DNA from: Prevotella sp. UBA2725
Lineage (GTDB): Bacteria > Bacteroidota > Bacteroidia > Bacteroidales > Bacteroidaceae
DNA: 15,171 bases
NCBI GenBank assembly: GCA_002353825.1
Contig: DEKJ01000049.1
Location: 1-15,171 of the forward strand
Reading direction: 5' to 3'
A model generated the notes under the pieces. That model was not told the origin of the DNA. It saw nothing but the letters and a program-made list of their open reading frames with translations, and made no database searches. Both the position numbers and the translations under genes were made by a program. Of the stretch, positions 1-6,432 are shown piece after piece. Position 1 is the first letter of the stretch. Each line of letters starts with the position of its first letter.

Positions 1-60
1 AATCTTTTCAAAGAACTCTTTCTTTATGTTGCTAACCGGTGTATTTCCGAAAAGCGAGTG
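1..60 (-). promoter_or_regulatory. Probable rRNA operon leader with boxA-like element
   Basis: Read leftward, this is the transcribed leader following the promoter at 61-92. It contains GAGTTCTTTGAA (complement of 7-18). This resembles the boxA antitermination element (TGCTCTTTA in E. coli) and the GTTCTTTGA element that, from recall, precedes 16S genes in Bacteroidetes. The rest has no reading frame. That this is an rRNA leader is an inference, because the 16S gene itself would lie left of base 1. It could instead be the leader of a tRNA or other highly expressed operon. Confidence 0.5.
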
Positions 61-92
61 CAAAGGTATAGACTTTTTCGATACCCTCCAAA
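61..92 (-). promoter_or_regulatory. Leftward Bacteroidetes-type promoter (TTTG / TACCTTTG)
   Basis: On the minus strand a TTTG -33 box (89-92) lies 20 bp from a TACCTTTG -7 box (61-68). This matches the Bacteroidetes primary sigma factor consensus TTTG-N19-21-TAnnTTTG very well. Transcription would run left off the window edge. The strength of the match and the boxA-like leader behind it fit an rRNA promoter. Confidence 0.7.
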
Positions 93-127
93 TATTTCGA
101 GAATTATTTTTCAAAAATGTCTCATTA

Positions 128-141
128 TTGATCTATATCAA
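128..141. promoter_or_regulatory. FNR/CRP-like palindrome TTGATCTATATCAA
   Basis: The sequence matches all ten fixed bases of the E. coli FNR consensus TTGAT-N4-ATCAA. Its centre (134.5) is about 80 bp upstream of the expected start of the leftward transcript from the 61-92 promoter. Bacteroidetes encode CRP/FNR-family regulators, but their site preferences differ between members, so binding is unproven. It may also be a chance palindrome in an AT-rich spacer. Confidence 0.35.
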
Positions 142-157
142 GTAGATAAGACTGATA

Positions 158-176
158 GCAGTCACTATGTGACTGC
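158..176. repeat. Perfect 8-bp hairpin (GCAGTCAC-tat-GTGACTGC)
   Basis: An exact inverted repeat has arms 158-165 and 169-176 around a 3-nt loop. It can extend by three more pairs if one base bulges. There is no T-run after it on either strand, so it is a poor intrinsic terminator. It lies between ldh and the leftward promoter and could be an operator or a transcript-end stem. Confidence 0.5.
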
Positions 177-253
177 CTACGCAACACAAGAACACAACAG
201 AGCCAAAGCAAGCCGGAACCGCAAAAGCATTATGGCAACACGATCACGATGAA

Positions 254-310
254 ATGGCACCACCTTTACGCTGTAATCGACATGCGATTCCACTGCAATG
301 GTAGTGCCAT
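254..310. repeat. Interrupted inverted repeat (11-bp arms)
   Basis: ATGGCACCACC at 254-264 pairs with GGTAGTGCCAT at 300-310, with one mismatch that is a wobble on one strand and a loop of about 35 nt. It lies about 130 bp past the ldh stop codon. It could act as a transcript-end structure or be a relic of a small element; nothing decides between these. Confidence 0.35.
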
Positions 311-335
311 TATTATTGAAACGTAATCTTGCGGC

Positions 336-410
336 GTTCGACAAACAATCGTGTGGCGTTCGACAAACGATTGTTCGACGTTCGACAAACAATTGTTCGA
401 CGTTCGACAG
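336..410. repeat. 22-bp tandem repeat, three units plus a partial unit
   Basis: Three consecutive 22-bp units start GTTCGACAAAC at 336-357, 358-379 and 380-401, followed by a partial copy GTTCGACAG at 402-410. Units 2 and 3 differ at one position; unit 1 differs mainly in its last third. Each unit has internal near-symmetry around a CAATTG or CGATTG core. The units abut directly with no spacers, so this is not a CRISPR array. The array begins just 32 bp beyond the ldh stop codon. Confidence 0.85.
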
Positions 411-441
411 AAATCGAGGAGAAAGAGTCTATGATACCTTT

Positions 442-1422
442 CTACAACAGCTTCGTTGCTATCTCGTTGCTTGCCTCAATCGTTGCGATGGAATGGCGGA
501 AGAGCTCCATCTCTTCCTTGGAAAGATGCAGGTCGACAATCTCCTTCACACCGTCGGAACTGATGATGGCCGGCACACTGGCAAAGACATCGTGACAGTC
601 GTAGTGACCATCGAGGTAAGTCGATACAGGCATCACACGGTTCTCATCGTAGAGAATGGCCCTGGCAAGGGCGATGGCAGCCGAAGCAATGGCATAATTG
701 GTGTGGCCCTTGAGGTTCACCACCTGAGGCCCGGCAATCTCAACCTGGTGCTTGATATCTTCGTAGCTGTGGCCGCGGAATCGGTCGGGATTGTCTATCT
801 GAATGGTGTCCATGTTTTTTCCTCCCACACTCGCCATACTCCATGGTATAAACCCCGTAGGACCATGCTCGCCAAGCACCCAAGCATTGATGGAATGAGG
901 ATCGACATCAATGATATCTCCGAGGATACATTTCAGGCGCGCGGAGTCGAGGGTCGTACCGGAGCCGATGACTCGGTTGCTGGGCAAACCAGAGAGTCGC
1001 CAGATAAACTTCGTGATTGTGTCGAGGGGATTGGTAACTGTGACGATATATCCATTGAAGCCCGATGCCATGAGTTTCTCTACAGAGGGTTTGACGATCT
1101 TGCACGCTGCCTCAAGCTCGGATGAGCGAATGACATGACCCTCAGCATCACGCTTCAGAGCAGACTGCGGTGAGCCGAGACAGAAAATGGCAACCTCACA
1201 GTCGCCGCAGTCAGCAAAGTCGGCTGCACGAACCTTCATGTTGCGATCCATGAATTCGATGCCTTGGCGCAAGTCCAATGCCTCGCCACGGGCCTTATCT
1301 TTGTTTCTGTCTATGATTAGCAGTTCGTCACAAATACCTTGGTTGACGATGCCGTAGCAAACTGAGGAGCCTACGATGCCGTCGCCGATAACTGCTATCT
1401 TTTGTCTAAGTTTAAGAGCCAT
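442..1422 (-). CDS. ldh: L-lactate / L-2-hydroxyacid dehydrogenase (LDH-MDH family)
   Basis: This is a cytoplasmic NAD-dependent dehydrogenase that interconverts a 2-oxo acid and an L-2-hydroxy acid; lactate/pyruvate is the default assignment. The 326-residue length is normal. The Rossmann motif is GDGIVG (13-18), and Asp38 sits at the end of the second strand, favouring NAD. NPLD (131-134), GSGTTLDSAR (153-162, with the carboxylate-binding Arg162) and GEHG with catalytic His186 follow. The substrate loop reads GSPQ, the Gln pointing to LDH rather than malate dehydrogenase (Arg there). The loop is longer than usual (about 85-101), as in L-2-hydroxyisocaproate dehydrogenases, so branched or bulky 2-oxo acids are possible substrates. 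The start is set by the Rossmann fold beginning at residue 8 and a promoter-like box 29 bp upstream. It is monocistronic as seen here, with divergent and unrelated neighbours. Confidence 0.85.
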   Translation of the reverse strand: MALKLRQKIAVIGDGIVGSSVCYGIVNQGICDELLIIDRNKDKARGEALDLRQGIEFMDRNMKVRAADFADCGDCEVAIFCLGSPQSALKRDAEGHVIRSSELEAACKIVKPSVEKLMASGFNGYIVTVTNPLDTITKFIWRLSGLPSNRVIGSGTTLDSARLKCILGDIIDVDPHSINAWVLGEHGPTGFIPWSMASVGGKNMDTIQIDNPDRFRGHSYEDIKHQVEIAGPQVVNLKGHTNYAIASAAIALARAILYDENRVMPVSTYLDGHYDCHDVFASVPAIISSDGVKEIVDLHLSKEEMELFRHSIATIEASNEIATKLL

Positions 1423-1450
1423 AATGAATAGATAATATGCTTACAATCTG

Positions 1451-1484
1451 CAAAGGTAAGTAAAAGTTTGAGAATATGCCAGTT
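1451..1484 (-). promoter_or_regulatory. Leftward promoter for ldh
   Basis: On the minus strand TACCTTTG (complement of 1451-1458) is a full match to the Bacteroidetes -7 box TAnnTTTG. The -33 region about 20 bp upstream (around 1479-1484) reads AACTGG and is weak. The transcript would start about 25 nt before the ldh ATG. Confidence 0.55.
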
Positions 1485-1559
1485 AGAAGTAATATAATAA
1501 TCTGAGAATCATTATCTCCTTACAGATCGGAAGAGATTGAGAAGGAAAAGATATGGAAT

Positions 1560-1593
1560 ATTGTTTTATTCTCAGAGATTATTTGTATTTTTG
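1560..1593 (+). promoter_or_regulatory. Rightward promoter for the 1621-3665 operon
   Basis: TATTTTTG at 1586-1593 matches the -7 box TAnnTTTG. An ATTG at 1560-1563, 22 bp upstream, is a poor -33 candidate. Transcription from here would begin near 1599, giving a leader of about 20 nt before the ATG at 1621. This argues against any translation start upstream of about 1600. Confidence 0.55.
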
Positions 1594-1620
1594 CACAAAA
1601 GGATCATAGTAATAATTATC

Positions 1621-2169
1621 ATGGCAACAACGAATAAGACAGCAGAATTTGAGAAGGTGTTTTACGACGACCTGCATTCCTACCTTGTTGGCCTCAACTG
1701 TATAGACGATCATTTCCCCGATGCTCCCGACATAGAGGGCTGCTGGGCAAAGATCGGCGAGAGCTATATGCCCGACGGACTCAGGGAGTTCAACAAATAT
1801 CCTATCGTGTCTCTCGGCTGGCCAATGTTTATTGGCATGGCTGTGGCAAAATACTGGGATGAGGACTGGGAGCTATACTCCAAGGTGGAGGATCTGTACA
1901 AGTATCTCCGCGACCGCATCGACTTCGACCACATGGACGACTACGTATGCGACAAAGTGCTACTTCTCGATGCCAACGCAAAGAAAAAGTTGCAAGAGCT
2001 TGTCGGTGAGTGCGCTTCGCGCACACTGAGCAAACTCCTGCATCTCGGTGTGGCACCCGGCAGTCAGGATGCTTTCTTCGCTTATATTGCCGCCCTCCAC
2101 GAGCTCTATCTCATGGGTGCTGCCATGCAGCTCAAGACTATGGGGTATCACATGACAAAGGTGGGCTGA
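1621..2169 (+). CDS. Unrecognised 182-residue cytoplasmic protein
   Basis: I do not recognise the family. The protein is acidic and rich in aromatic residues (WPMFIGMAVAKYWDEDWELY near 64-83). It has no signal peptide and looks mostly helical; the C-terminal third, from about residue 120, has a leucine- and alanine-rich helical pattern, with several Met residues at the very end. The frame stays open upstream to an ATG at 1537, but that start lies before the promoter box at 1586-1593 and would add a hydrophobic, Ile-rich extension. The ATG at 1621, followed by ATTNKTAEFEK, is therefore preferred. It is first in a likely operon with the SDR gene (24 bp gap) and yaaA, which hints at a role in stress or redox metabolism, but that is only association. 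Confidence 0.7.
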   Translation: MATTNKTAEFEKVFYDDLHSYLVGLNCIDDHFPDAPDIEGCWAKIGESYMPDGLREFNKYPIVSLGWPMFIGMAVAKYWDEDWELYSKVEDLYKYLRDRIDFDHMDDYVCDKVLLLDANAKKKLQELVGECASRTLSKLLHLGVAPGSQDAFFAYIAALHELYLMGAAMQLKTMGYHMTKVG

Positions 2170-2193
2170 AAAGAAACACTAAAACACAAAGAT

Positions 2194-2907
2194 ATGAACA
2201 AGCAAGTATTAGTGACAGGTGCCAACAAAGGCATCGGTTATGAGATCGCACGCCATTTAGGTAAGAGCGGATGGCAAGTCATCGTCGGCGCAAGAAATGA
2301 GGAGCGGGCTGAGAATGCCGTGAAGAAACTGCGCGAAGACGGTGCAGAGATCCTCGGATGGCAGTATGTCAACCTCTCCGATAACACGGAGATTGAGAAG
2401 TCTGCGAAGGAGATCACCGAACGTTTCCCCGACCTCTCACTCCTTGTCAACAACGCTGGCATCCCCGGAGACATGGCGGTGAAGAGCTACGAGCAGACGC
2501 TGCAGGATGTCATCGACACGGTGCAGGTCAACTATATCGGAACATTCTATCTGACGAAACAGCTGCTCGCATTGCTGGAGAAGAACCATGGTCGTATCTG
2601 CAATATCACCGTGCCTTCCGTCTTCAGCCCTTACTGGCACCCAATGGCTTATGTAGCCAGCAAGGCAGGCCAGAACACGATGACGAGCACCATGGCATGG
2701 GAGTTTGATCATTTCAAGGTTCCTGTGGAGATCTTCGACATTCATCCCGGCGCTACCTCCACAGATCTCAATAACCACTACTCCGGACCGGGGAGTCATC
2801 AGCCGGATGTCATCGGTGAGAAAGTGGCAGGGATCCTCAACGACGGGAAACGCCACAATGGAGAGTTTATTGAGCTTTACCCCATCGTGGACGAAGGCAA
2901 CTATTAG
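2194..2907 (+). CDS. Short-chain dehydrogenase/reductase (classical SDR)
   Basis: This is an NAD(P)-dependent oxidoreductase of about 237 residues, the usual size for a classical SDR. It has the TGANKGIG dinucleotide motif (8-15), NNAG (86-89) and the catalytic YVASK (Tyr153, Lys157). Arg34 after the second strand (VGARNEER) suggests NADPH. TGANKGIG and general spacing resemble carbonyl-reductase-like SDRs, so an aldehyde, ketone or quinone substrate is plausible; the actual substrate cannot be told. One oddity is that the position about 13 residues before Tyr153, normally the catalytic Ser, is Val140, with Thr139 and Ser142 nearby. The stop is 2 bp before the yaaA ATG, so the two are almost certainly co-transcribed. 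Confidence 0.85.
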   Translation: MNKQVLVTGANKGIGYEIARHLGKSGWQVIVGARNEERAENAVKKLREDGAEILGWQYVNLSDNTEIEKSAKEITERFPDLSLLVNNAGIPGDMAVKSYEQTLQDVIDTVQVNYIGTFYLTKQLLALLEKNHGRICNITVPSVFSPYWHPMAYVASKAGQNTMTSTMAWEFDHFKVPVEIFDIHPGATSTDLNNHYSGPGSHQPDVIGEKVAGILNDGKRHNGEFIELYPIVDEGNY

Positions 2908-2909
2908 CC

Positions 2910-3665
2910 ATGCAGATCATTCTCGCCAGTGCCAAGATAATGAATGACAGGACGGAAGTTACTCCGCCTGTCACAAGTCGGCCTCACTTTGAAGAAGAAG
3001 CCAAGCGCCTTGCGCTTGAACTCGGGCAGATGAAAGTTGAAGACTTAGTGAAGGCCTTGCATTGCAGCAATGCTATCGCCATGGAGAACCATTTACGATA
3101 TCAGCGGTTCTTCGATGAGGAAGAGGCGTTGCCTGCCGTGTTGGCTTATCATGGACAAGCTTATAAATATCTCAAGGCAGAGGACTTCACGGACGATAAC
3201 TTCCGCTACGCCCAGCAACATCTCACAATTCTCTCTTTTCTCTATGGCATGCTCCGGCCATTGGACATGATTCATCCTTATCGCCTGGAAGGCAAGGTGA
3301 AACTCGATGCCACAGACGGAAAGAATCTCTTTGCCTGGTGGAAAGACAAGCTCACTGACCTGCTCATCCGTCGGGTTCAGGAAGATGACGGCATTCTCCT
3401 CCACTTAGCCACGGAGGAGTTTGAACATCTCTTCGACTGGAAACGGGTCATGAAAGAGGTGCGCGTCATCAAGCCCTACTTCTATGTTGACAAAGGCAAC
3501 GAGTACAAGATTGTATCGATGTATGCCAAAGGTTGCCGCGGAGCCATGGCGCGCTATGTCATCCAGAACCGCATCGAAGATGCAGAGAAGTTGACAGACT
3601 TTTCGGTCGATGGGTTCACTTTCCGCTCCGCAGGCAACGACAATCTTGTATTTATCAAACCGTAG
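2910..3665 (+). CDS. yaaA: Peroxide stress resistance protein YaaA (DUF328/UPF0246)
   Basis: The protein is 251 residues, the family's normal length. In E. coli, YaaA limits hydrogen-peroxide damage by keeping free intracellular iron low, and the family has been reported to bind DNA. Family signatures are clear: the start MQIILASAKIMN, the block AQQHLTILSFLYGMLRPLD with HPYRLE (about 101-127), and YAKGCRGAMARYVIQNR (205-221). It ends LVFIKP like the E. coli protein. It sits 2 bp after the SDR stop in a three-gene unit driven from about 1586. The stop is 5 bp from the stop of the convergent ndh gene, leaving no space for a separate terminator. Confidence 0.92.
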   Translation: MQIILASAKIMNDRTEVTPPVTSRPHFEEEAKRLALELGQMKVEDLVKALHCSNAIAMENHLRYQRFFDEEEALPAVLAYHGQAYKYLKAEDFTDDNFRYAQQHLTILSFLYGMLRPLDMIHPYRLEGKVKLDATDGKNLFAWWKDKLTDLLIRRVQEDDGILLHLATEEFEHLFDWKRVMKEVRVIKPYFYVDKGNEYKIVSMYAKGCRGAMARYVIQNRIEDAEKLTDFSVDGFTFRSAGNDNLVFIKP

Positions 3666-3670
3666 GGGCC

Positions 3671-4978
3671 TTATTTTCTCGGTCTTAATATCAGCCGCAG
3701 GCTTTGCTTGTAGTTGAAGTAGCTCCACATCCAGTTGAGCAGAACGATGAACTTGTTCTTTACGCCGAGGATGGAGCGCAAATGGACGACAAGCCACAAC
3801 AACCAAGCGAAGAAGCCGCCAAACTTCACTTTACCTATCTCCGCCACAGCACATTTACGGCCGATGGTCGCCATCGTACCGAGGTTCTTATAGACGAAAG
3901 GCGTCAATGCCTCACCGGGCAAAGGAGCATCGGCAGCATCCATCTTCTTGATATTCTTCGCCACATTCATTGCCTGCTGCATGGCGACCTGTGCCAACTG
4001 CGGATGACCGAGCTTGTATTCGGGGTCACCCTCAATGAGACTCTGATCTCCAATGCAGAACACGTTGCCTTTCATACCCTTCACGCGGTTGAAGCGGTCG
4101 CAGAGCAACCGTCCGGCATGACCGATAGCCTCCTGCGGCACACCTTCAATACTGTTGGCACGGATACCACTCACCCAGATGACGCAGCGCGAAGGAAGGG
4201 TCTTGATCTCGCCCGTCTCACTGTTCTTGGCCGTAACGATATTGTCCTTGTAGTCGATGACGCGCCAACCAAAGCGCACATGGACATTCATGCGACGCAG
4301 GTCTTCATAAGCACGCTGACCCGACTTCTCATCCATGGCTTTCAACAGTCGCTGACCGGAGTCGACGAGATAGATATGCATACGGTCCATGAGGTCAGGA
4401 TAGTCGCGCGGCAGGACGTTGGCTTTCATCTCCGCCAAGGCACCGGCAATCTCCACACCTGATGGACCACCACCCACGATGACAAAGTTGAGAAACTGCT
4501 TGCGTTGCTCAGGATCTTCCTCAGTCTCAGCGCGTTCGAGCTCCATGAGGATCTTATTGCGAAGCGCCATAGCGTTCTCCACGGTCTTCATCGGCATGGC
4601 ATTCTTTTCGACATCCTTGTTGCCGAAGAAGTTTGTCGTAGCACCTTGTGCGAGCACGAGATAGTTATAGTGGATGAGACCCACCGTCGTCTCTATTGCC
4701 TGCTCCTCCTCATCGATACGGGTCACATCAGCCATGCGGAAGAAGAAGTTCTTCCGCCCCTGAAACATCCTGCGGAAAGGAAACGCGATATTACTTGGCT
4801 CCAAGCCCGCTGATGCCACCTGATAGATCAGCGGTGGAAACTGATTATAGTTGTTTTTGTCGACAAGCACCACCTGATAGTTGGTGTTGCGCAGTGCCAT
4901 CGCCAGCTTTAGTCCGCCGATGCCTCCACCGACAATCACCACACGTGTCAGTTCGTTTCTCCTGATGTTCGCTCTCAT
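3671..4978 (-). CDS. ndh: Type II NADH:quinone oxidoreductase (NDH-2)
   Basis: This is a single-subunit, non-proton-pumping flavoenzyme that passes electrons from NADH to membrane quinone (menaquinone in Bacteroidetes). The 435 residues include the FAD-binding GGGIGG (17-22), the quinone-site-like segment FPPLIYQVASAGLEPSNIAF (47-66), the NADH-binding VGGGPSGVE (168-176) and the second FAD contact CIGD near 310. The C-terminus has the usual amphipathic or hydrophobic membrane-anchoring segment (FFAWLLWLVVHL and following, rich in Trp and basic residues). It lies 69 bp downstream of the nar gene series in the same direction, so it may be partly co-transcribed with it. It is the obvious electron donor side for NarGHI through the quinone pool. 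The start chosen is the first ATG before the Rossmann fold. Confidence 0.9.
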   Translation of the reverse strand: MRANIRRNELTRVVIVGGGIGGLKLAMALRNTNYQVVLVDKNNYNQFPPLIYQVASAGLEPSNIAFPFRRMFQGRKNFFFRMADVTRIDEEEQAIETTVGLIHYNYLVLAQGATTNFFGNKDVEKNAMPMKTVENAMALRNKILMELERAETEEDPEQRKQFLNFVIVGGGPSGVEIAGALAEMKANVLPRDYPDLMDRMHIYLVDSGQRLLKAMDEKSGQRAYEDLRRMNVHVRFGWRVIDYKDNIVTAKNSETGEIKTLPSRCVIWVSGIRANSIEGVPQEAIGHAGRLLCDRFNRVKGMKGNVFCIGDQSLIEGDPEYKLGHPQLAQVAMQQAMNVAKNIKKMDAADAPLPGEALTPFVYKNLGTMATIGRKCAVAEIGKVKFGGFFAWLLWLVVHLRSILGVKNKFIVLLNWMWSYFNYKQSLRLILRPRK

Positions 4979-5000
4979 AACCTAAATATTTTATTCTTTC

Positions 5001-5032
5001 TATACTTAAACGGCAACAAATATCATTCCAAA
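5001..5032 (-). promoter_or_regulatory. Possible weak promoter for ndh
   Basis: On the minus strand TTTG (complement of 5029-5032) lies 20 bp before TAAGTATA (complement of 5001-5008), a partial match to TAnnTTTG. The spacing is right but the -7 box has two mismatches in its TTTG half. If real, ndh can be transcribed apart from the nar operon. Confidence 0.3.
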
Positions 5033-5047
5033 GCCATTATTGATTAT

Positions 5048-5533
5048 TTACGATAACATATGTGCCTCCCTCTTGGTCATCACCAATGGGATTTTGTTCT
5101 TCTTCGCATAATCGATGATGGGTGCGAAGCCCCCACCCCGCTGTTCAATCTTTCCCACCTCATCGAGCCATATTTTCTCCGGACGAGGCGCTTGCAGAAT
5201 TCGCGCCACAGCCCAGTCGAAAACATGTTGATCGAAGAGAAAACGGCCTTGCGCAATCGTGCCCTGGAAGTCGGACGGGATTTGATCCTTCGGTAAGTCC
5301 TTCAGTCGGCAGAGCACACGGCTCTCACCCGAAACGATATCTACGAGGGTATATCCGATCAGTTCATTTTCTATCCAATCCTTGCGAGACCAGAAGCCGA
5401 TGCCCTGCGGATGGGCATGAAAGAGACGAAGCAGACAAGTGGTCTTGCCTGCTCCCTTCTTTCCTTTGATCACCGTGACGAGACCATCATGGACGATCTC
5501 CACACGATGATCTTCTGTTGATTGACAGTTCAT
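5048..5533 (-). CDS. THEP1-like P-loop nucleoside triphosphatase
   Basis: This is a small P-loop protein of 161 residues with Walker A GKKGAGKTT (24-32) and a Walker B of the form KIWLDEVGKIE (120-130). The hxxDEhGKhE pattern is characteristic of the THEP1/COG1618 NTPase family, as is a GF segment after the first helix (GIGFWSR, 44-50). It lacks signal or membrane segments, so it is cytoplasmic. Cellular roles of this family are poorly defined. Its ATG overlaps the preceding stop as TAATG, so its translation is coupled to the GumN-like gene. It is slightly short for the family; the end MTKREAHMLS may lack the last strand. It could be confused with MobB (a GTPase of molybdopterin guanine dinucleotide synthesis), but the Walker B context fits THEP1 better. 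Confidence 0.7.
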   Translation of the reverse strand: MNCQSTEDHRVEIVHDGLVTVIKGKKGAGKTTCLLRLFHAHPQGIGFWSRKDWIENELIGYTLVDIVSGESRVLCRLKDLPKDQIPSDFQGTIAQGRFLFDQHVFDWAVARILQAPRPEKIWLDEVGKIEQRGGGFAPIIDYAKKNKIPLVMTKREAHMLS

Positions 5534-6390
5534 TACTGTACAGGCGTCACGGTTGCCCCAAGTTCACGGAGCTTCTTGAAGACACCCCAGTCGCCACCAA
5601 GTTCTCCGGCATCGAGGACGAAGAGCGTTGGCTGCTTCTCGGCATAGATGAACACCCACTCGCCCGGACGCTTGCAGAACTTATGTCCACAGGCCATGCT
5701 CGCAGTCTCCGTCGTTGTCTCATCGAGCTTTCCCTTGCGGTAACCGTCAAGGCTCCACTCGAGGAACTTCGAACGTGCCTTGTCATCATTGATGACAGCA
5801 TGGAGCTCACCGAGCTGCTTCTCCATGGATTCATTGTCCCATCTCCAAGCGAGCTTGAAACTCATCCAGATTCCTTCCACCGGCAGCTTCGCATCCTGCA
5901 CCATCGCTAAGACGTAAGCATTCAGACTGTCGTGCGGATTGTAATCGGGATGTGCCTTCTGATAGATGAGCTGGTCGAGGTTCTCTGCCATGGCGTGCGG
6001 CGTCATACGACCATAGCGGGCATAAATCCGAGCATCACTCATGTCATCCCCGGCATACTCCTTCAGCAGTTGGTTCACCTTCGCATAGTCGTCAGTGCTC
6101 AGCACATCCTTCAGCGTCTTGCCGTCGTGGAGATAGAACGACTTGTCGACAATTCTCAAACTGTCGGGGAGTGGAGAGAAATCCCATACGGCATCTTTCA
6201 CCTCTCCGAGAACTTTGTGGATAGCGGCCCACTGTGGAGCGATATCTTTCGGGTTGCCCATCTTATGAGATGCAAGGATATAAGACGGAGCTTTCTGAGT
6301 CGACTTGTTGAGGTCAAGACGATACAGGAACTGCGCCCGCGCACTGAAAGTGGCGAGCAGCAGCATGGATAAAAGAATAATCTTTCGCAT
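5533..6390 (-). CDS. TraB/GumN (Tiki-type) family secreted protein
   Basis: This is a 285-residue protein with a signal peptide (MRKIILLSMLLLATFSARA, cleavage likely before Gln20), so it is exported to the periplasm. The mature N-terminus FLYRLDLN...KAPSYILASHKM (21-44) and the end FVLDAGELGG..GVFKKLRELGATVTPVQ have the layout of TraB/GumN proteins. In those proteins, typical ends are PSYLFGTxH and GAGHLxGxxGLLxxLxxxGYTVTPV. The two hallmark sites are altered: GTxH reads ASHK (His42 kept), and the C-terminal GxxHLxG reads GELGG, so the second His is missing. Related Tiki proteins are metalloproteases and the distant ChaN binds haem; activity here is unknown. The gene starts 42 bp after the TonB receptor gene and overlaps the next gene by one base, which ties it to receptor function. 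Family assignment is by pattern only. Confidence 0.65.
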   Translation of the reverse strand: MRKIILLSMLLLATFSARAQFLYRLDLNKSTQKAPSYILASHKMGNPKDIAPQWAAIHKVLGEVKDAVWDFSPLPDSLRIVDKSFYLHDGKTLKDVLSTDDYAKVNQLLKEYAGDDMSDARIYARYGRMTPHAMAENLDQLIYQKAHPDYNPHDSLNAYVLAMVQDAKLPVEGIWMSFKLAWRWDNESMEKQLGELHAVINDDKARSKFLEWSLDGYRKGKLDETTTETASMACGHKFCKRPGEWVFIYAEKQPTLFVLDAGELGGDWGVFKKLRELGATVTPVQ

Positions 6391-6432
6391 TGAATGATTA
6401 TATCTATTGAATAATTCTATCTATTGAGACTA

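Larger units (their letters stand above)
93..441. other. Gene-free region between the leftward promoter and ldh
   Basis: About 350 bp without a credible gene. Short frames here lack recognisable protein features, and one long plus-strand frame (298-1125) is antisense to ldh. What it holds, left to right, is an FNR-like palindrome (128-141), a tight hairpin (158-176), a looser dyad (254-310) and a 22-bp tandem repeat (336-410). Any terminator for ldh, which ends at 442, must lie here; no hairpin followed by a U-run is evident on the minus strand. Confidence 0.6.

Noticed and set aside
158..176. Rho-independent terminator
   Set aside because: The stem is good but no T-run follows on either strand.
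336..410. CRISPR array
   Set aside because: The units abut with no unique spacers and there are no cas genes in the window.
298..1125. 275-residue open frame on the plus strand
   Set aside because: It is antisense to ldh, which has full family motifs. Its composition (His/Arg/Val-rich) is typical of a shadow frame, and it starts inside the repeat region.
1537..1620. Upstream start for the 182-residue protein
   Set aside because: The extension spans the promoter -7 box at 1586-1593 and would be an odd hydrophobic leader. The ATG at 1621 fits better.
3704..4462. 252-residue open frame on the plus strand
   Set aside because: It is antisense to the well-supported ndh gene, and its residues show no recognisable motif.
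5048..5533. MobB-type molybdopterin guanine dinucleotide protein
   Set aside because: This was tempting next to narG, but the LDEVGKIE Walker B and the GF segment match THEP1 NTPases rather than MobB.
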